A stretch of 64,000 nucleotides of DNA from Lachnospiraceae bacterium XBB2008 (lineage in GTDB: Bacteria; Bacillota; Clostridia; Lachnospirales; Lachnospiraceae). The notes beneath the pieces were generated by a model that was not told the origin of the DNA, did not search any database, and saw only the letters and a list, made by a program, of their open reading frames with translations. The number at the start of each line of letters is the position of its first letter. Within the stretch, counting starts at the first letter, position 1. Location of the stretch: positions 16,014 to 80,013 of the forward strand of contig FMVL01000014.1 of NCBI GenBank assembly GCA_900102235.1, read 5' to 3'. This document shows, piece by piece, positions 43,253 through 52,882 of this stretch. The position numbers and the translations under genes were made by a program.

Positions 43253-43325
43253 TGGAGCATATGGGACTTGAACCCACGACCTCCACACTGCCAGTGTGGC
43301 GCGCTCCCAACTGCGCTAATGCCCC
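43253..43325 (-). tRNA. tRNA-Ala (anticodon GGC)
   Basis: On the minus strand GGGGCAT and ATGCTCC form the acceptor stem with discriminator A. A GCGC/GCGC D arm is followed by an anticodon stem CCACA/TGTGG with loop CTGGCAG, giving anticodon GGC (reads GCC and GCU). The T loop is TTCAAGT. CCA is not encoded. The gene is 73 nt long and bounds the phosphoesterase island. Confidence 0.93.
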
Positions 43326-43348
43326 GTATATATTGATTATACACAACA

Positions 43349-44326
43349 TCAGGCGATCGTGCATCTTTTCTTCCACGCGAATGCCATGATATAGGCTGCC
43401 TGTGCTTCGGCAGATGTTCCCTGAGTCACAAAATCAGGGCATCCACAGACTTCATGAATAATCCCAATGTCATCAATTTTCCGACTCACGGTCTCAAAAG
43501 CCCTGTCAGCGAATTCAATCCCGCATCTTACATATCCGCCGACATTCCCGCGGTATATGACTGCAGCCGTCATCATCGCAGACGTTCCGTCAACGAAGCT
43601 GCCGGGATCATCAATTACATCCGAAAAACGTCCATCCGGAAGCTGCTTTTCGAGCATGGCAGTCAGCACTTCATTAAGGATCTTCGTAAGTTCATCACAT
43701 ATATCCTCACGCCCGACTCGTTTTGCCTCCTCTATGATCCTGGCCAGTCCAAGCATCGCCCATCCGTTTCCGGTAGCCCAATGTACCTTTCTCACAAACC
43801 GTCCGTCCAGCGTATCAACAATGTGCAGGAACAGATGAGCTTCCTCATCATAAAGATGCCGTATATATCCCCTGACCTGCTCAAGAGCATCATCGATCCG
43901 CCCCATGACCGCAAGGAACGGAGGAACCATGTACACCCCGTCGATCCAGAGCTGGTATGGAGAAAACCCCTCCGAAAAAGATATCATATTATGACAGATG
44001 ATGCCGTCCGACGTACGGGGCGCTTTCTCCTGAAGGTACTTAAGCATCCTTTCGGCGCCTTCCCGGAAGAAGCTGTCATTCGTTTTTTCAAAAGCCCGCA
44101 GACATACTTCTCCGGCAGCCGCAGGATCCGATACCGCGATATCACCGCCTATCATGGCAAGTCTGCCGTCTTCGCTCATCCTTTTTACGGCATCATATGC
44201 CATCGGGATCCATAGTTCATCAAGTCCCGCTTCATACAGAGCCTGGGCACATACACCCTGCTCCCACGGATATCTCTGCATCGAGAGCATTGTATTTATT
44301 ACTTTTTGATCTGTCATTTTACTCAT
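43349..44326 (-). CDS. GH88/GH105-type unsaturated glucuronyl/rhamnogalacturonyl hydrolase
   Basis: The 325-residue protein has the (alpha/alpha)6 hairpin pattern and the YteR-like segments WEQGVCAQALYE, YQLWIDGVYMVPPFLA (with the catalytic Asp type), HWATGNGWAMLGL and GTSAEAQAAYIM. Enzymes of this family hydrate and cleave unsaturated uronyl-containing disaccharides released by pectin lyases. There is no signal peptide, so it acts in the cytoplasm on imported sugars. I start at ATG 44326; a GTG at 44338 is also in frame and overlaps the upstream gene. Confidence 0.85.
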   Translation of the reverse strand: MSKMTDQKVINTMLSMQRYPWEQGVCAQALYEAGLDELWIPMAYDAVKRMSEDGRLAMIGGDIAVSDPAAAGEVCLRAFEKTNDSFFREGAERMLKYLQEKAPRTSDGIICHNMISFSEGFSPYQLWIDGVYMVPPFLAVMGRIDDALEQVRGYIRHLYDEEAHLFLHIVDTLDGRFVRKVHWATGNGWAMLGLARIIEEAKRVGREDICDELTKILNEVLTAMLEKQLPDGRFSDVIDDPGSFVDGTSAMMTAAVIYRGNVGGYVRCGIEFADRAFETVSRKIDDIGIIHEVCGCPDFVTQGTSAEAQAAYIMAFAWKKRCTIA

Positions 44327-44330
44327 GATC

Positions 44331-44897
44331 TCATACACCGAGTGATGACATCAGTTCATCACCGTGATCTTTCAGCCACTTACGGTGTTTCTTATAATCC
44401 GGACAGACTTTTGCAACCTCTGCCCAGAAGGCTTTTGAATGATTCATTTCCTTCCGATGGCAAAGTTCGTGGACTATGACATAATCCAGTATCTCCTCCG
44501 GAGCACGGAGCAAAAGACAATTGAAATTGAGATTGCCTTTAGCCGAACAGCTCCCCCATCTGGTCTTTTGCGCACGTATGGTAATGCGTCCGAAATCTAC
44601 ACCGATGATCCCGGCAAAATACGATACCTTCCCGGGTATGATCTTTTTCGCCTGATCGGCCAAAAGCTGCTTATCCGCTTCGGATATCGGAGGAAGATCG
44701 TCCGAACTGATCGCATCGGATTGCCCCTTGTTTATCCGTGCAAGAGCCTTCTCGATCCAGCCGCTCTTTTCTTCCACGAATCTTCTTATGCGGAAATTCC
44801 CGACATTATAGGGCGCACGGACTTTGATCTGTCCGGACCTGTCAATCTCTATGGCTATCGTCCGCCTCCGCGAACGAATGACTTCATATTCGTACAT
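44331..44897 (-). CDS. YgjP-like (DUF45/M48-type) metallopeptidase
   Basis: The 188-residue protein has HELCHRKEMNHSKAFW, an HExxH zinc site with a third ligand (His or Glu) downstream, and the conserved KTRWGSCSAKGNLNFN before it. YgjP relatives are soluble metallopeptidases of unknown target, related to SprT. I chose the ATG at 44897 (MYEYEVIRSRRRT), with AGGTCAGG upstream. Its stop lies 4 nt before the GH105 start. Confidence 0.85.
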   Translation of the reverse strand: MYEYEVIRSRRRTIAIEIDRSGQIKVRAPYNVGNFRIRRFVEEKSGWIEKALARINKGQSDAISSDDLPPISEADKQLLADQAKKIIPGKVSYFAGIIGVDFGRITIRAQKTRWGSCSAKGNLNFNCLLLRAPEEILDYVIVHELCHRKEMNHSKAFWAEVAKVCPDYKKHRKWLKDHGDELMSSLGV

Positions 44898-44938
44898 GTT
44901 TACCTGACCTGATCCTCCCAAATTATACCACATGGCTG

Positions 44939-45946
44939 TTATTCGATATTATTTCTGTCCTTAAACTTCTTGGCTGCCTTTGCCCATTTTGAGATCTCTT
45001 TCTTCTTGGCATAATTGCGCTGATTTTCCGTGCTCAGGGATTTATAGAGCATGTATCTTTCCTCGGAGAGTTCGCCGGACTCGATCGCAGCCTTGACAGC
45101 GCATCCGGGCTCGGTATCATGCCGGCAGTCGCTGAATCTGCACAGGCTCTCCAGTTCGATTATATCGGAAAAAGTATTATCGATGCCTTCTTCCGAATAA
45201 GCCATGCCGATCTCACGCATGCCGGGAGTATCGATGATCGATACGCCGTTTTCCAGTTCGATCAGCTGTCTGTGTGTCGTGGTGTGGCGTCCTGTGGAGT
45301 CATACGCTCTGATCTCGGATGTCTTCATCACATCCTCTCCGGATAAAGTGTTCAGCAATGTAGACTTTCCCGCACCGGATGAGCCCATAAGGCAGATCGT
45401 AGTTCCGGGAGTCATATATTCCCTGAGTTCATCCAGACCGATATCGTATATCGCGCTGATCGCATGGACACGGACCTTATCGGATATGGTCTCAACCTCT
45501 CTTACGTATCTTCCGGGATTGGAGCACAGATCCGACTTGGTAAGTATCACCACGGGAACCGAGCCTCCCTGAAGTACCACGCTCACATATCGTCCTATTC
45601 TGTTGTAACTGTAATCCTCGTTAAGCGAGGTGATGATGAAAGTATAATCGACATTGGCGACCATATACTGCATCACGCCGGTTTTGGCCTGATCCGGACG
45701 CTGCAGAAAGTTTCTCCTCTCACAGACCGATTCAATCAGTGAATCTCCGGAAGGGTTATGGATGAACCTTACATAGTCTCCTACAACAGGTAATCCTTCA
45801 GCATCCATTTCATAAAAGTTTCCTTTGAGCTTCGCCGGGATATCTTCTCCGAGATATCTGATCTTATAGCTGTTCTTCTGAATCTCGGATATCCTTCCGA
45901 GACCGGTGGTGTTGGTTGTGGTGCTTATATTGTCAGTATTATTCAT
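44939..45946 (-). CDS. rsgA: Ribosome small-subunit GTPase RsgA
   Basis: The 335-residue protein has an N-terminal OB domain (GRISEIQKNSYKIRY), a circularly permuted GTPase with LTKSD before GSSGAGKSTLLN and DTPGMREIG, and a C-terminal zinc domain, CRFSDCRHDTEPGC. RsgA helps the last steps of 30S maturation. I chose the ATG at 45946 (MNNTDNIST) because AAGGAG precedes it; the longer frame starts with an unlike sequence. A leader of about 330 nt lies upstream, with a terminator and a long stem. Confidence 0.95.
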   Translation of the reverse strand: MNNTDNISTTTNTTGLGRISEIQKNSYKIRYLGEDIPAKLKGNFYEMDAEGLPVVGDYVRFIHNPSGDSLIESVCERRNFLQRPDQAKTGVMQYMVANVDYTFIITSLNEDYSYNRIGRYVSVVLQGGSVPVVILTKSDLCSNPGRYVREVETISDKVRVHAISAIYDIGLDELREYMTPGTTICLMGSSGAGKSTLLNTLSGEDVMKTSEIRAYDSTGRHTTTHRQLIELENGVSIIDTPGMREIGMAYSEEGIDNTFSDIIELESLCRFSDCRHDTEPGCAVKAAIESGELSEERYMLYKSLSTENQRNYAKKKEISKWAKAAKKFKDRNNIE

Positions 45947-46070
45947 TTTAGGTTTGCTCCTTAATTTGAGTAAATGTATGTTAGTCAGTGTCAGTTGGTG
46001 TTGATTGATGATCAATCGTATTCAATTGCTAATGAGCCGGCATGATACCCCGGAGCAGCAGACAAAAGAA

Positions 46071-46096
46071 AAACCGTGACTAATAAGCCACGGTTT
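46071..46096 (-). terminator. Terminator upstream of rsgA
   Basis: AAACCGTG and CACGGTTT form the stem. On the minus strand TTTTTCTTTT follows. It is about 180 nt after the stop of the gene at 46275, so it can serve that gene or act as an attenuator in the rsgA leader. Confidence 0.8.
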
Positions 46097-46135
46097 CATT
46101 GCGATATTATTTCAGATATTTCAATCCGCGCAAAC

Positions 46136-46202
46136 CGAGGTCATCATTCCGTATGTGGTTACAATCTCTGTTCTTTTCACACTCATTATTATGATTACCT
46201 CG
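46136..46202 (-). promoter_or_regulatory. Long-range stem in the rsgA upstream region
   Basis: CGAGGT-x-ATCAT and ATGAT-x-ACCTCG pair over 11 bp with one mismatch and enclose about 40 nt. On the transcript it comes before the terminator at 46071. Together they fill the gene-free stretch 45947-46274; nothing else is seen in it. Confidence 0.35.
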
Positions 46203-46274
46203 CTTTCTTTCGGATTTATTACTTTATGAGTTTATCAGCATATCGTTTTTCGGTCAACACTTTTTAGCGGGCCG

Positions 46275-48473
46275 TCACGGCGCATAATGATCATAGATCC
46301 TGTTTTTGGCCTTTTTATCTTCCGGAGAGAGCTTCTCGCATCCGGCGATATCATATGCCCCGAAAGTATCCATCAGGCGTGACGTGGGATCAAGTTCAAC
46401 ATAAGTCACCCAGGGGAGCCAGTGGTGAAGCGTGTGGAGCACCTGATCCGAGAATGCGCCGCCTTCCCAGGAAAGGCCTTTGATCGCATATCCGAATTCG
46501 CCGTATACATCATTTCCGTTTCGTGAATTGTTATGAATGAATTCCGCATAATCACGATAATGCTCATCATCCGTAATTACATAAAGCCTGTAGTAGATAT
46601 ATGCGCAGGCAGCCATGTACATGTCACCGCCGCCGGTGCCGATCGTTACCGGACTCATGCCGCTTATCGAACGCTTCGAAAAAGGAACCGACGGATCATC
46701 GCAGTATACCGGGAAGCCCCATGAATATGTCCATGTCTCAGTATAATCCGCAGCTCCGATCAAAGCCTCGAGCCACTTATCCTCACCGGTCAGATCGTAG
46801 AGCGAAAGAAAACCGAACATCGCATAGATCCCGGATTCATTATCCATGACATCCGTGTTATCGCATGTGGATCCCCGGTACTCAAAATTCTTATATACGT
46901 TATCGTATGACCACTCACCTGCTCTGATCGCGGCATCACGATACTCTTCCTTCCCGGTCACCAGATAAAGCTGAACAAAGAACCTGACTATGCTTATGGT
47001 ATTGGCTTTGGAATCCATTCGCATGGTCCCATCGACCTCGTATGCTCTGTAGAAGGATCCGTCAGGATTCTGGATCTTCACGAAAAACTCTGCCGCATTC
47101 TCACAGAATCCGAGCCAGTCGGGATGCTCTTCGTTATTCTTTTTCGTAAGGACATACGCATCCAGGATGTTCTCAAGTCCGTCAGCCGACATGCGCAGCC
47201 AGATCGGATACGGTTCGAAAGCCTTATTGATCGGACTGTAGCATCCGTGCGGCGCCCCGTTTTCGTTTGCGCCTTTGGCAACCCAGAATCTGATGATGTT
47301 TCTGCCCTTTTCACAGGCTTCGGGATCGTTCTCACGAAGGCCGTAGTCCATGAGCTGATATCCTATACCGGGCTGCTGTCCCACGAATCCGAACTGCATC
47401 GAGATACTGTCCACATCCATACCGGGAAGAAATGATGAAAAAGGAACTCCCCAGGCTCCGTCACCGTAGTCTCCGGTAAGCAGTTTCATCGCTTCGATGT
47501 TGTTGTGGTACTGGAGATCCTGATCCACATCGAAAAGCTCGTCCTTAAGTCTGTCGTATACCGAACGCCATGCCCATTTCATCATGGGATAGAAATCATC
47601 GAAATTGCCGAGATCCAGTCTTACTTCATAATGGTCGGAGAAGCCTTCTTTCATCGGATGAAGCACACGGTTTAATGACTTGTTCTTCATCATGTAGTCG
47701 ATATTGTAGACCTGCTGGTGATCGCCGACCTGACCATCGGTCGAAGGATACACATAATCGATGGAGATGCCGTCTCTGACAGCACCCGTCTGCTTTCTTA
47801 CCGGAAATCCGTAATAGAGATAATTGATGGTCTTATCTTCCGGCCGGGATAATCCGATGGAAGCCGCGCTGTACTGCTCATCTATGATCTGTGTGAAATG
47901 ATACATCCGTCCGGGCAGAGTCACATCCGCTTTATTTCTGGACAGCATGATCGTCTCGCCGTTTCTTTTGCTCCTTGCGGCAAAAAGAGGCAGAGTCATG
48001 GCGGTTTCTTTTCTTAAGTGATACTCACAGTCGGAATCAAATCCGATAACGTAAGGTCTGGCGAATTCATTATCCCTGTACCAGGTTGCCGGAGCAAAGC
48101 ATTGATAGTCCCTGATCGTTTCAGCATCAGCCAATACGAACGATATCTTGGATGCAAATCCGAGATCGTCATTGTCCTTTTTAAGAACGGTCACATTACG
48201 CGATATGACCACGCTGCCGGATGCGGTTTCATATGTATCCTCAAACTTAAGTTCCGAACCGTTCGGAGTAGTCAGTACTCCCGCGGCCGTGACCGTATCA
48301 CCGTCATCCTTTACCTGATCATATGCCCGGTCAAAGAACTCCGTTACGGCCATGGAAGTCTTTACAAACGCATACATCGGACGTTTGTTGAAAAAAAGCA
48401 CCTCTCCGTTCCTGACGATCTTTACCCCGCCGTCTTCAAAAACGAGTTCGCGTTCTCCGATTTTAACCCCCAT
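46275..48473 (-). CDS. Large glycosidase-like protein, family not recognised
   Basis: The 732-residue protein has a beta-rich first third (about 1-290) and a second part with repeated helical hairpins and many Trp/Tyr, for example AEFFVKIQNPDGSFYRAYEV, YDNVYKNFEYRGSTC and TGEDKWLEALIGAADYTETW. This is the pattern of (alpha/alpha)6-barrel glycosidases and lyases. No signal peptide is present. The exact family and substrate cannot be named. Its nearest neighbours are not sugar genes, though a GH105-like gene lies 2 kb downstream. Confidence 0.6.
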   Translation of the reverse strand: MGVKIGERELVFEDGGVKIVRNGEVLFFNKRPMYAFVKTSMAVTEFFDRAYDQVKDDGDTVTAAGVLTTPNGSELKFEDTYETASGSVVISRNVTVLKKDNDDLGFASKISFVLADAETIRDYQCFAPATWYRDNEFARPYVIGFDSDCEYHLRKETAMTLPLFAARSKRNGETIMLSRNKADVTLPGRMYHFTQIIDEQYSAASIGLSRPEDKTINYLYYGFPVRKQTGAVRDGISIDYVYPSTDGQVGDHQQVYNIDYMMKNKSLNRVLHPMKEGFSDHYEVRLDLGNFDDFYPMMKWAWRSVYDRLKDELFDVDQDLQYHNNIEAMKLLTGDYGDGAWGVPFSSFLPGMDVDSISMQFGFVGQQPGIGYQLMDYGLRENDPEACEKGRNIIRFWVAKGANENGAPHGCYSPINKAFEPYPIWLRMSADGLENILDAYVLTKKNNEEHPDWLGFCENAAEFFVKIQNPDGSFYRAYEVDGTMRMDSKANTISIVRFFVQLYLVTGKEEYRDAAIRAGEWSYDNVYKNFEYRGSTCDNTDVMDNESGIYAMFGFLSLYDLTGEDKWLEALIGAADYTETWTYSWGFPVYCDDPSVPFSKRSISGMSPVTIGTGGGDMYMAACAYIYYRLYVITDDEHYRDYAEFIHNNSRNGNDVYGEFGYAIKGLSWEGGAFSDQVLHTLHHWLPWVTYVELDPTSRLMDTFGAYDIAGCEKLSPEDKKAKNRIYDHYAP

Positions 48474-48578
48474 AATATCTCACCTCTCATACCATCATCT
48501 TATAGATCTTGGTACAGTCGTCCTCGTTAAGAGTCACAAACCCGGATATGGAGCCGTCTCGGCTCCTTTGCAAGAGAT

Positions 48579-51500
48579 CTAGGTTTCCTGCTCCGACAAT
48601 TCATCGTCGTCATCTGCCTGCGCTTCCTGCTCTGCCAGATACTCGGCCGCATCATCGGGAATATCGTCAAGGTTGTCGCTTCCGGTATCCACATCAACGG
48701 GTTGTTTCTTGAACATGATGTCATACATGACGGGTACTATGAACAGTGTCATCAGAGTAGCATACGCCAAACCGCCGGCTATGACCAGAGCCATGCCTCT
48801 GCCCAGCTGCGCACCCATATCGTCGCCGAAGATCAGGCTTGATTCTGCGAGGATCGTGGTAAGCGCGGTCATCAGGATCGGACGCATACGCGTCTTGCCT
48901 GTTGCTACCAGGGCTGTGTGACGGTCGAGTCCCTGCTTGCGGAGTTGGTTTACATAATCCACAAACACGATACCGTTATTAACTACGGTACCCATGAGCA
49001 CGATGATACCCATGATGCTTATTACGGACAGATTCTCACCGGTGAACCAAAGAGCCAGGAAGCCGCCCGTGAACGCAAGCGGTATCGTAAACAGCACGAT
49101 GAAAGGACTTAGGAGACTCTGGAACTGTGCGACCATGACCATGTATACCAGCAAAAGACCGAGCAGCAATACCAAAGCCATCTGGCGGAGCATGGTAAGT
49201 ACCGTATCATACTCACCGCCAAGCTCAACCGAATACCCCTGCGGTACTTCGTATTTATCGAGTATGGGACTTAACTGTCTGGTAAGCAGTGTAGTATTAT
49301 AGCCATCTCCCACATCGGCAGTTACGGTCATGTATCTGGACTGGTTCTTGCGGTTTATCACGGCCGGTGAATCTTTGAGTTCTACAGTCGCAAACTCTCC
49401 GAGCTTATGAGTCTCGGTAACAGTATCATAATCATCGTCGGTCTTTTGAACATTGAATTCATAATCCAGGATGTTCTCACGGGTAATGGGGTCCATATCA
49501 TCCACGACGACTATGTCCATATCGATGCCGTCTATAGTGATGGTCACCGCACTCTTCGAGTGGGTGAGTTTGGCATTTATGTCCTGATATATCTGAACGA
49601 CATTAAGTCCGAGTGACATCGCCGCATTTTTATCCACGGTCAGATGAAGGACCTTGCCGGCGTCCTCCTCACCGTTTGATATATTCTCATACCCGTCGAT
49701 CGTTTCGACGATGTCCATGATATCCCTGGTTATCTCCGTCAGTTTATCTATATCCGGACCGTATACGTTGATCGAAAGTCCCGATCCTCCGGTCAGCTGA
49801 TCCATCTCGGATGACAATGTGGTCAGAGTAAAATCAACATCCATATCAGCAACGGAGTCTTCTATATCCGACATGATCTGACGGATCTCTTCTTCTCCGG
49901 CGTCCTTGTCCTCAGTCATCATCATGAAGGACATGGATCTGAAATTGTTCGGATTGGATGCGGCCTCCGATACTATGAGCGCTGTATCGTCCCCGGCGAT
50001 TACACCTATCGATCCGATCCCTTCCACGTTAAGAAGTCTGTCGATCACTTTTTCGGTCTGCTCATAAGCTTCCTCTCTGGTAGTCTCTTCGGAATACTCG
50101 ATAGTAGCCTGGATCTGATTCATCGTCATGTCGGGGATCACGACTATACCCATGCGTACGACCATGAATCCCGAGAATACCAGCAGTCCCAGCGCGGTCA
50201 GTATAGGTACATATTTGTGTTTCAGACAGAAGCGCAGAACCCTCTCATATATCGTCATGACCTTATCAAAAAGCGGATGCTCTTTGGATTTGGCGTTCTT
50301 AAGCAAGGTGGACCCGGCCGCCGGCACTACGGTAAGTGCTATCAGAAGGGATGCCATCAGACAGAATACTATCGTCAGGCACATGGGTGCGAGCAGGTCG
50401 TTGACCAGACCGGAAGTATATATCATGGGCAGGAATACGCATACCGTGGTAAGAGTTGAAGCCGTGATCGCTCCGGCAACCTGTTTCGCGCCCTGAACCG
50501 AAGCACGCGGTGCTTCTATGCCGCGATTCTTAAGCCTGTATATGTTCTCTATGACGACTATGGAGTTATCTACGAGCATACCGATACCGAGAGCCAGTCC
50601 CGAGAGAGACAGCATGTTCAGTGAGATATGCGAAAAATACATGCAGATAAGCGCCGTGAGCACGCTTACCGGGATGCTGATGGCAACCACGAATGTCGGT
50701 TTGAAATCCTTCATGAAGATGCCGAGGATTATGATGGCAAGTAATGCACCTATCGCCATGGACTGGAGGACGCTTTTGACTATCAGATCTATGTAGTCGC
50801 CCATGTCCACCAGTGTAGTGATGTTGATGCCCGGATGTGCTTCACTCAGTTCATCGGATGCCTGAGCGATGGTCTTGCTCAAGTCGTTGGTTCCTGAAGT
50901 AGAGCTCTTGAATATCGACAGTATCACTGCCGAATCGCTGCCGAGTCTTACGAAACTGTCTTCGGAATTATCAATGACCGTGATATCAGCCACATCACCG
51001 AGCCTGACATCGCCGACGTTGTGGATATTGGTAAGAACGATATCTTCAAGTTCGGAGACATCCTCATAGTTCTGTCCGACCTTAACGAGCCATGAATTGT
51101 CGGAACTGTCATCTATATACCCCGCAGGCATCTCGAAGTTCTGCGCATATATGAGTCCGGTCAGTGCTTCAAGTGTAAGAAGCTGATCGGCGTTTGCGTT
51201 CTTCTGGGCCTCGGCCTTCTGTTTCTCATAGCTTCTGACCGCATCGTTATAATCATCCCAGCCGTCCTTGATCTGTTCCTCGCCGTCCTTTATCTGCTCC
51301 CAGCCTTCATTGATCTGTTCCTGACCGTCGCTTAACTGTTCCCAGCCTGAGTCTATCTGATCCTGTGCGGAATCTATCTGATCACCCGCTGCATCAAGCT
51401 GAGCCTGTGCGGATTCAAGCTGAGTCTTACCGATCTGAAGCTGTGCGTCCGCACTTCCGATAGCTTCGGCCGCCTCGAGTTTGCCCTGCTCCAGTGCCTT

Positions 51501-52847
51501 GTATCCGTTCTCGACTTCTCCCTGCATCTGCACTATCGAAGAATAAAGTCCGTATACGGTCGACTCAAGAGTGGATTTCTGAGTCTCAAGACTTTTTTTC
51601 TGGTTCTCCAGTTCGGTCTTTGTGGAAGTGAGGGTGGGTTCCTGTGCAAGAAGAGCATTTACCTGAGCAAGATTGGTCTGGGCGGCTGTTAAACCTTCCT
51701 GCGCCGCAGCTTTGGCCTCATCGGTGGCACTCGCATCGTTCAGGGTAGCGTTGTAGGCAGCGATCGCCGCTTCAAGAGTTGCCACCGTGTTATTGTCCTT
51801 GGCCTGCTTGATCTGGCCGAGTACGGATTCGGTCTGTGCGAGACCGGAGTTTACCTGTTCCAGACCTGCGGTGACTCCCGAAAGCTGCTGCTGCGAAAGC
51901 TGCATCTGTGTCTGGAGTGCGGCCAGTGAAGCGGATGCCTGATCGAGCTGATAGCTCATGTCGGCGAGCTGCTGATTTGATTCGTTTCGTTTATTGTTTA
52001 ATTCATTTTCGCCGTTTGCGATCTCCTGGCGGCTGTTAGCCAGATCGTTCTTATTCTGCTCAAGTTCATTCCTGGAATCATTGAGTTCGTTCTGACCGTC
52101 GATCAGGTCCTGACGGCTGCTCTCGAGCTCATGCTGGGACTCGACCAGTTTGGCCTTGTTATCCTGTAAGGAATCCTCTGAGTCGATGAGCTGCTGCTCT
52201 GCTTTTTTAAGCTGCTCGACAGCGGATGCAAAAGCATCATCCACGCTGGCAAGGATCCTGTCATTTAACCTGTCGACTTTCTGCTCGTTTAATTCAACCT
52301 GGATCGACTTATCCACGAGACCGAGCGCCGAGATGCTGGCTACGCCCGCCTGCTTCTCATAATATGGCACGATGTCATCACGGACGAACTGCGTAAGCTC
52401 GTCCATCTCCATGCCATCCATGCTGACAGCCAGATAAACGCTGGCCGTCATGTCGGTACTTAATTCGATTATGGAAGGAGTTCCGGCATCTTCCGGCAGA
52501 TAAGGTTTAAGCGTATTGAGTGCGCTTGAGACCTTGACCATGGCGCTGTCCAAGTCCGTGTCATCGACAAACTCTAGCTGGACCATGCCATAGTTTTCAT
52601 TACAGATACTGTAGACATTCTTTATTCCCGTGATCGTGCCGAGCGCACCCTCCATGGGCTCGCAGATCTCGGCTTCGATCTTCTCGGAACTTGCTCCGGG
52701 ATATGTGGTGAGTACCAGCAGATAGGGAAGAGATATCTCGGGCAAAAGATCAAGCTGCATATTCATCATGCTGACAACACCCAGCACGATGGCTATGATC
52801 ACACCGACCAGTATGGTAAACGGTTTCTTTACGCTGAATTTCGACAT
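48579..52847 (-). CDS. RND efflux permease with a large coiled-coil insertion
   Basis: The 1422-residue protein is an AcrB-type RND permease: N-terminal membrane helix (10-30), porter domain, and two sets of membrane helices including GIGMLVDNSIVVIENIYRL and MGTVVNNGIVFVDYV. Within the first porter loop, residues about 210-555 are a heptad-rich coiled coil (ELESSRQDLIDGQNELNDS, and QINEGWEQIKDGEEQIKDG repeats). Ordinary RND pumps are near 1050 residues. In a single-membrane cell the insertion could replace the adaptor protein. No adaptor or outer-membrane channel gene is nearby. The ATG is near-leaderless. Confidence 0.9.
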   Translation of the reverse strand: MSKFSVKKPFTILVGVIIAIVLGVVSMMNMQLDLLPEISLPYLLVLTTYPGASSEKIEAEICEPMEGALGTITGIKNVYSICNENYGMVQLEFVDDTDLDSAMVKVSSALNTLKPYLPEDAGTPSIIELSTDMTASVYLAVSMDGMEMDELTQFVRDDIVPYYEKQAGVASISALGLVDKSIQVELNEQKVDRLNDRILASVDDAFASAVEQLKKAEQQLIDSEDSLQDNKAKLVESQHELESSRQDLIDGQNELNDSRNELEQNKNDLANSRQEIANGENELNNKRNESNQQLADMSYQLDQASASLAALQTQMQLSQQQLSGVTAGLEQVNSGLAQTESVLGQIKQAKDNNTVATLEAAIAAYNATLNDASATDEAKAAAQEGLTAAQTNLAQVNALLAQEPTLTSTKTELENQKKSLETQKSTLESTVYGLYSSIVQMQGEVENGYKALEQGKLEAAEAIGSADAQLQIGKTQLESAQAQLDAAGDQIDSAQDQIDSGWEQLSDGQEQINEGWEQIKDGEEQIKDGWDDYNDAVRSYEKQKAEAQKNANADQLLTLEALTGLIYAQNFEMPAGYIDDSSDNSWLVKVGQNYEDVSELEDIVLTNIHNVGDVRLGDVADITVIDNSEDSFVRLGSDSAVILSIFKSSTSGTNDLSKTIAQASDELSEAHPGINITTLVDMGDYIDLIVKSVLQSMAIGALLAIIILGIFMKDFKPTFVVAISIPVSVLTALICMYFSHISLNMLSLSGLALGIGMLVDNSIVVIENIYRLKNRGIEAPRASVQGAKQVAGAITASTLTTVCVFLPMIYTSGLVNDLLAPMCLTIVFCLMASLLIALTVVPAAGSTLLKNAKSKEHPLFDKVMTIYERVLRFCLKHKYVPILTALGLLVFSGFMVVRMGIVVIPDMTMNQIQATIEYSEETTREEAYEQTEKVIDRLLNVEGIGSIGVIAGDDTALIVSEAASNPNNFRSMSFMMMTEDKDAGEEEIRQIMSDIEDSVADMDVDFTLTTLSSEMDQLTGGSGLSINVYGPDIDKLTEITRDIMDIVETIDGYENISNGEEDAGKVLHLTVDKNAAMSLGLNVVQIYQDINAKLTHSKSAVTITIDGIDMDIVVVDDMDPITRENILDYEFNVQKTDDDYDTVTETHKLGEFATVELKDSPAVINRKNQSRYMTVTADVGDGYNTTLLTRQLSPILDKYEVPQGYSVELGGEYDTVLTMLRQMALVLLLGLLLVYMVMVAQFQSLLSPFIVLFTIPLAFTGGFLALWFTGENLSVISIMGIIVLMGTVVNNGIVFVDYVNQLRKQGLDRHTALVATGKTRMRPILMTALTTILAESSLIFGDDMGAQLGRGMALVIAGGLAYATLMTLFIVPVMYDIMFKKQPVDVDTGSDNLDDIPDDAAEYLAEQEAQADDDDELSEQET

Positions 52848-52853
52848 ATGACC

Positions 52854-52882
52854 ATTTTACTTATGGTTTTACGCCAAATCAA
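52854..52882 (-). promoter_or_regulatory. Promoter of the RND gene, near-leaderless
   Basis: TTGATT (52882-52877), a 17-nt spacer and TAAAAT (52859-52854). Only 6 nt separate the -10 from the ATG at 52847, which lacks a ribosome binding site. Confidence 0.65.

Noticed and set aside
48550..48566. GGAGCCGTCTCGGCTCC hairpin after the RND gene as terminator
   Set aside because: The stem is perfect but no U tract follows on the minus strand, so it was not listed as a terminator.
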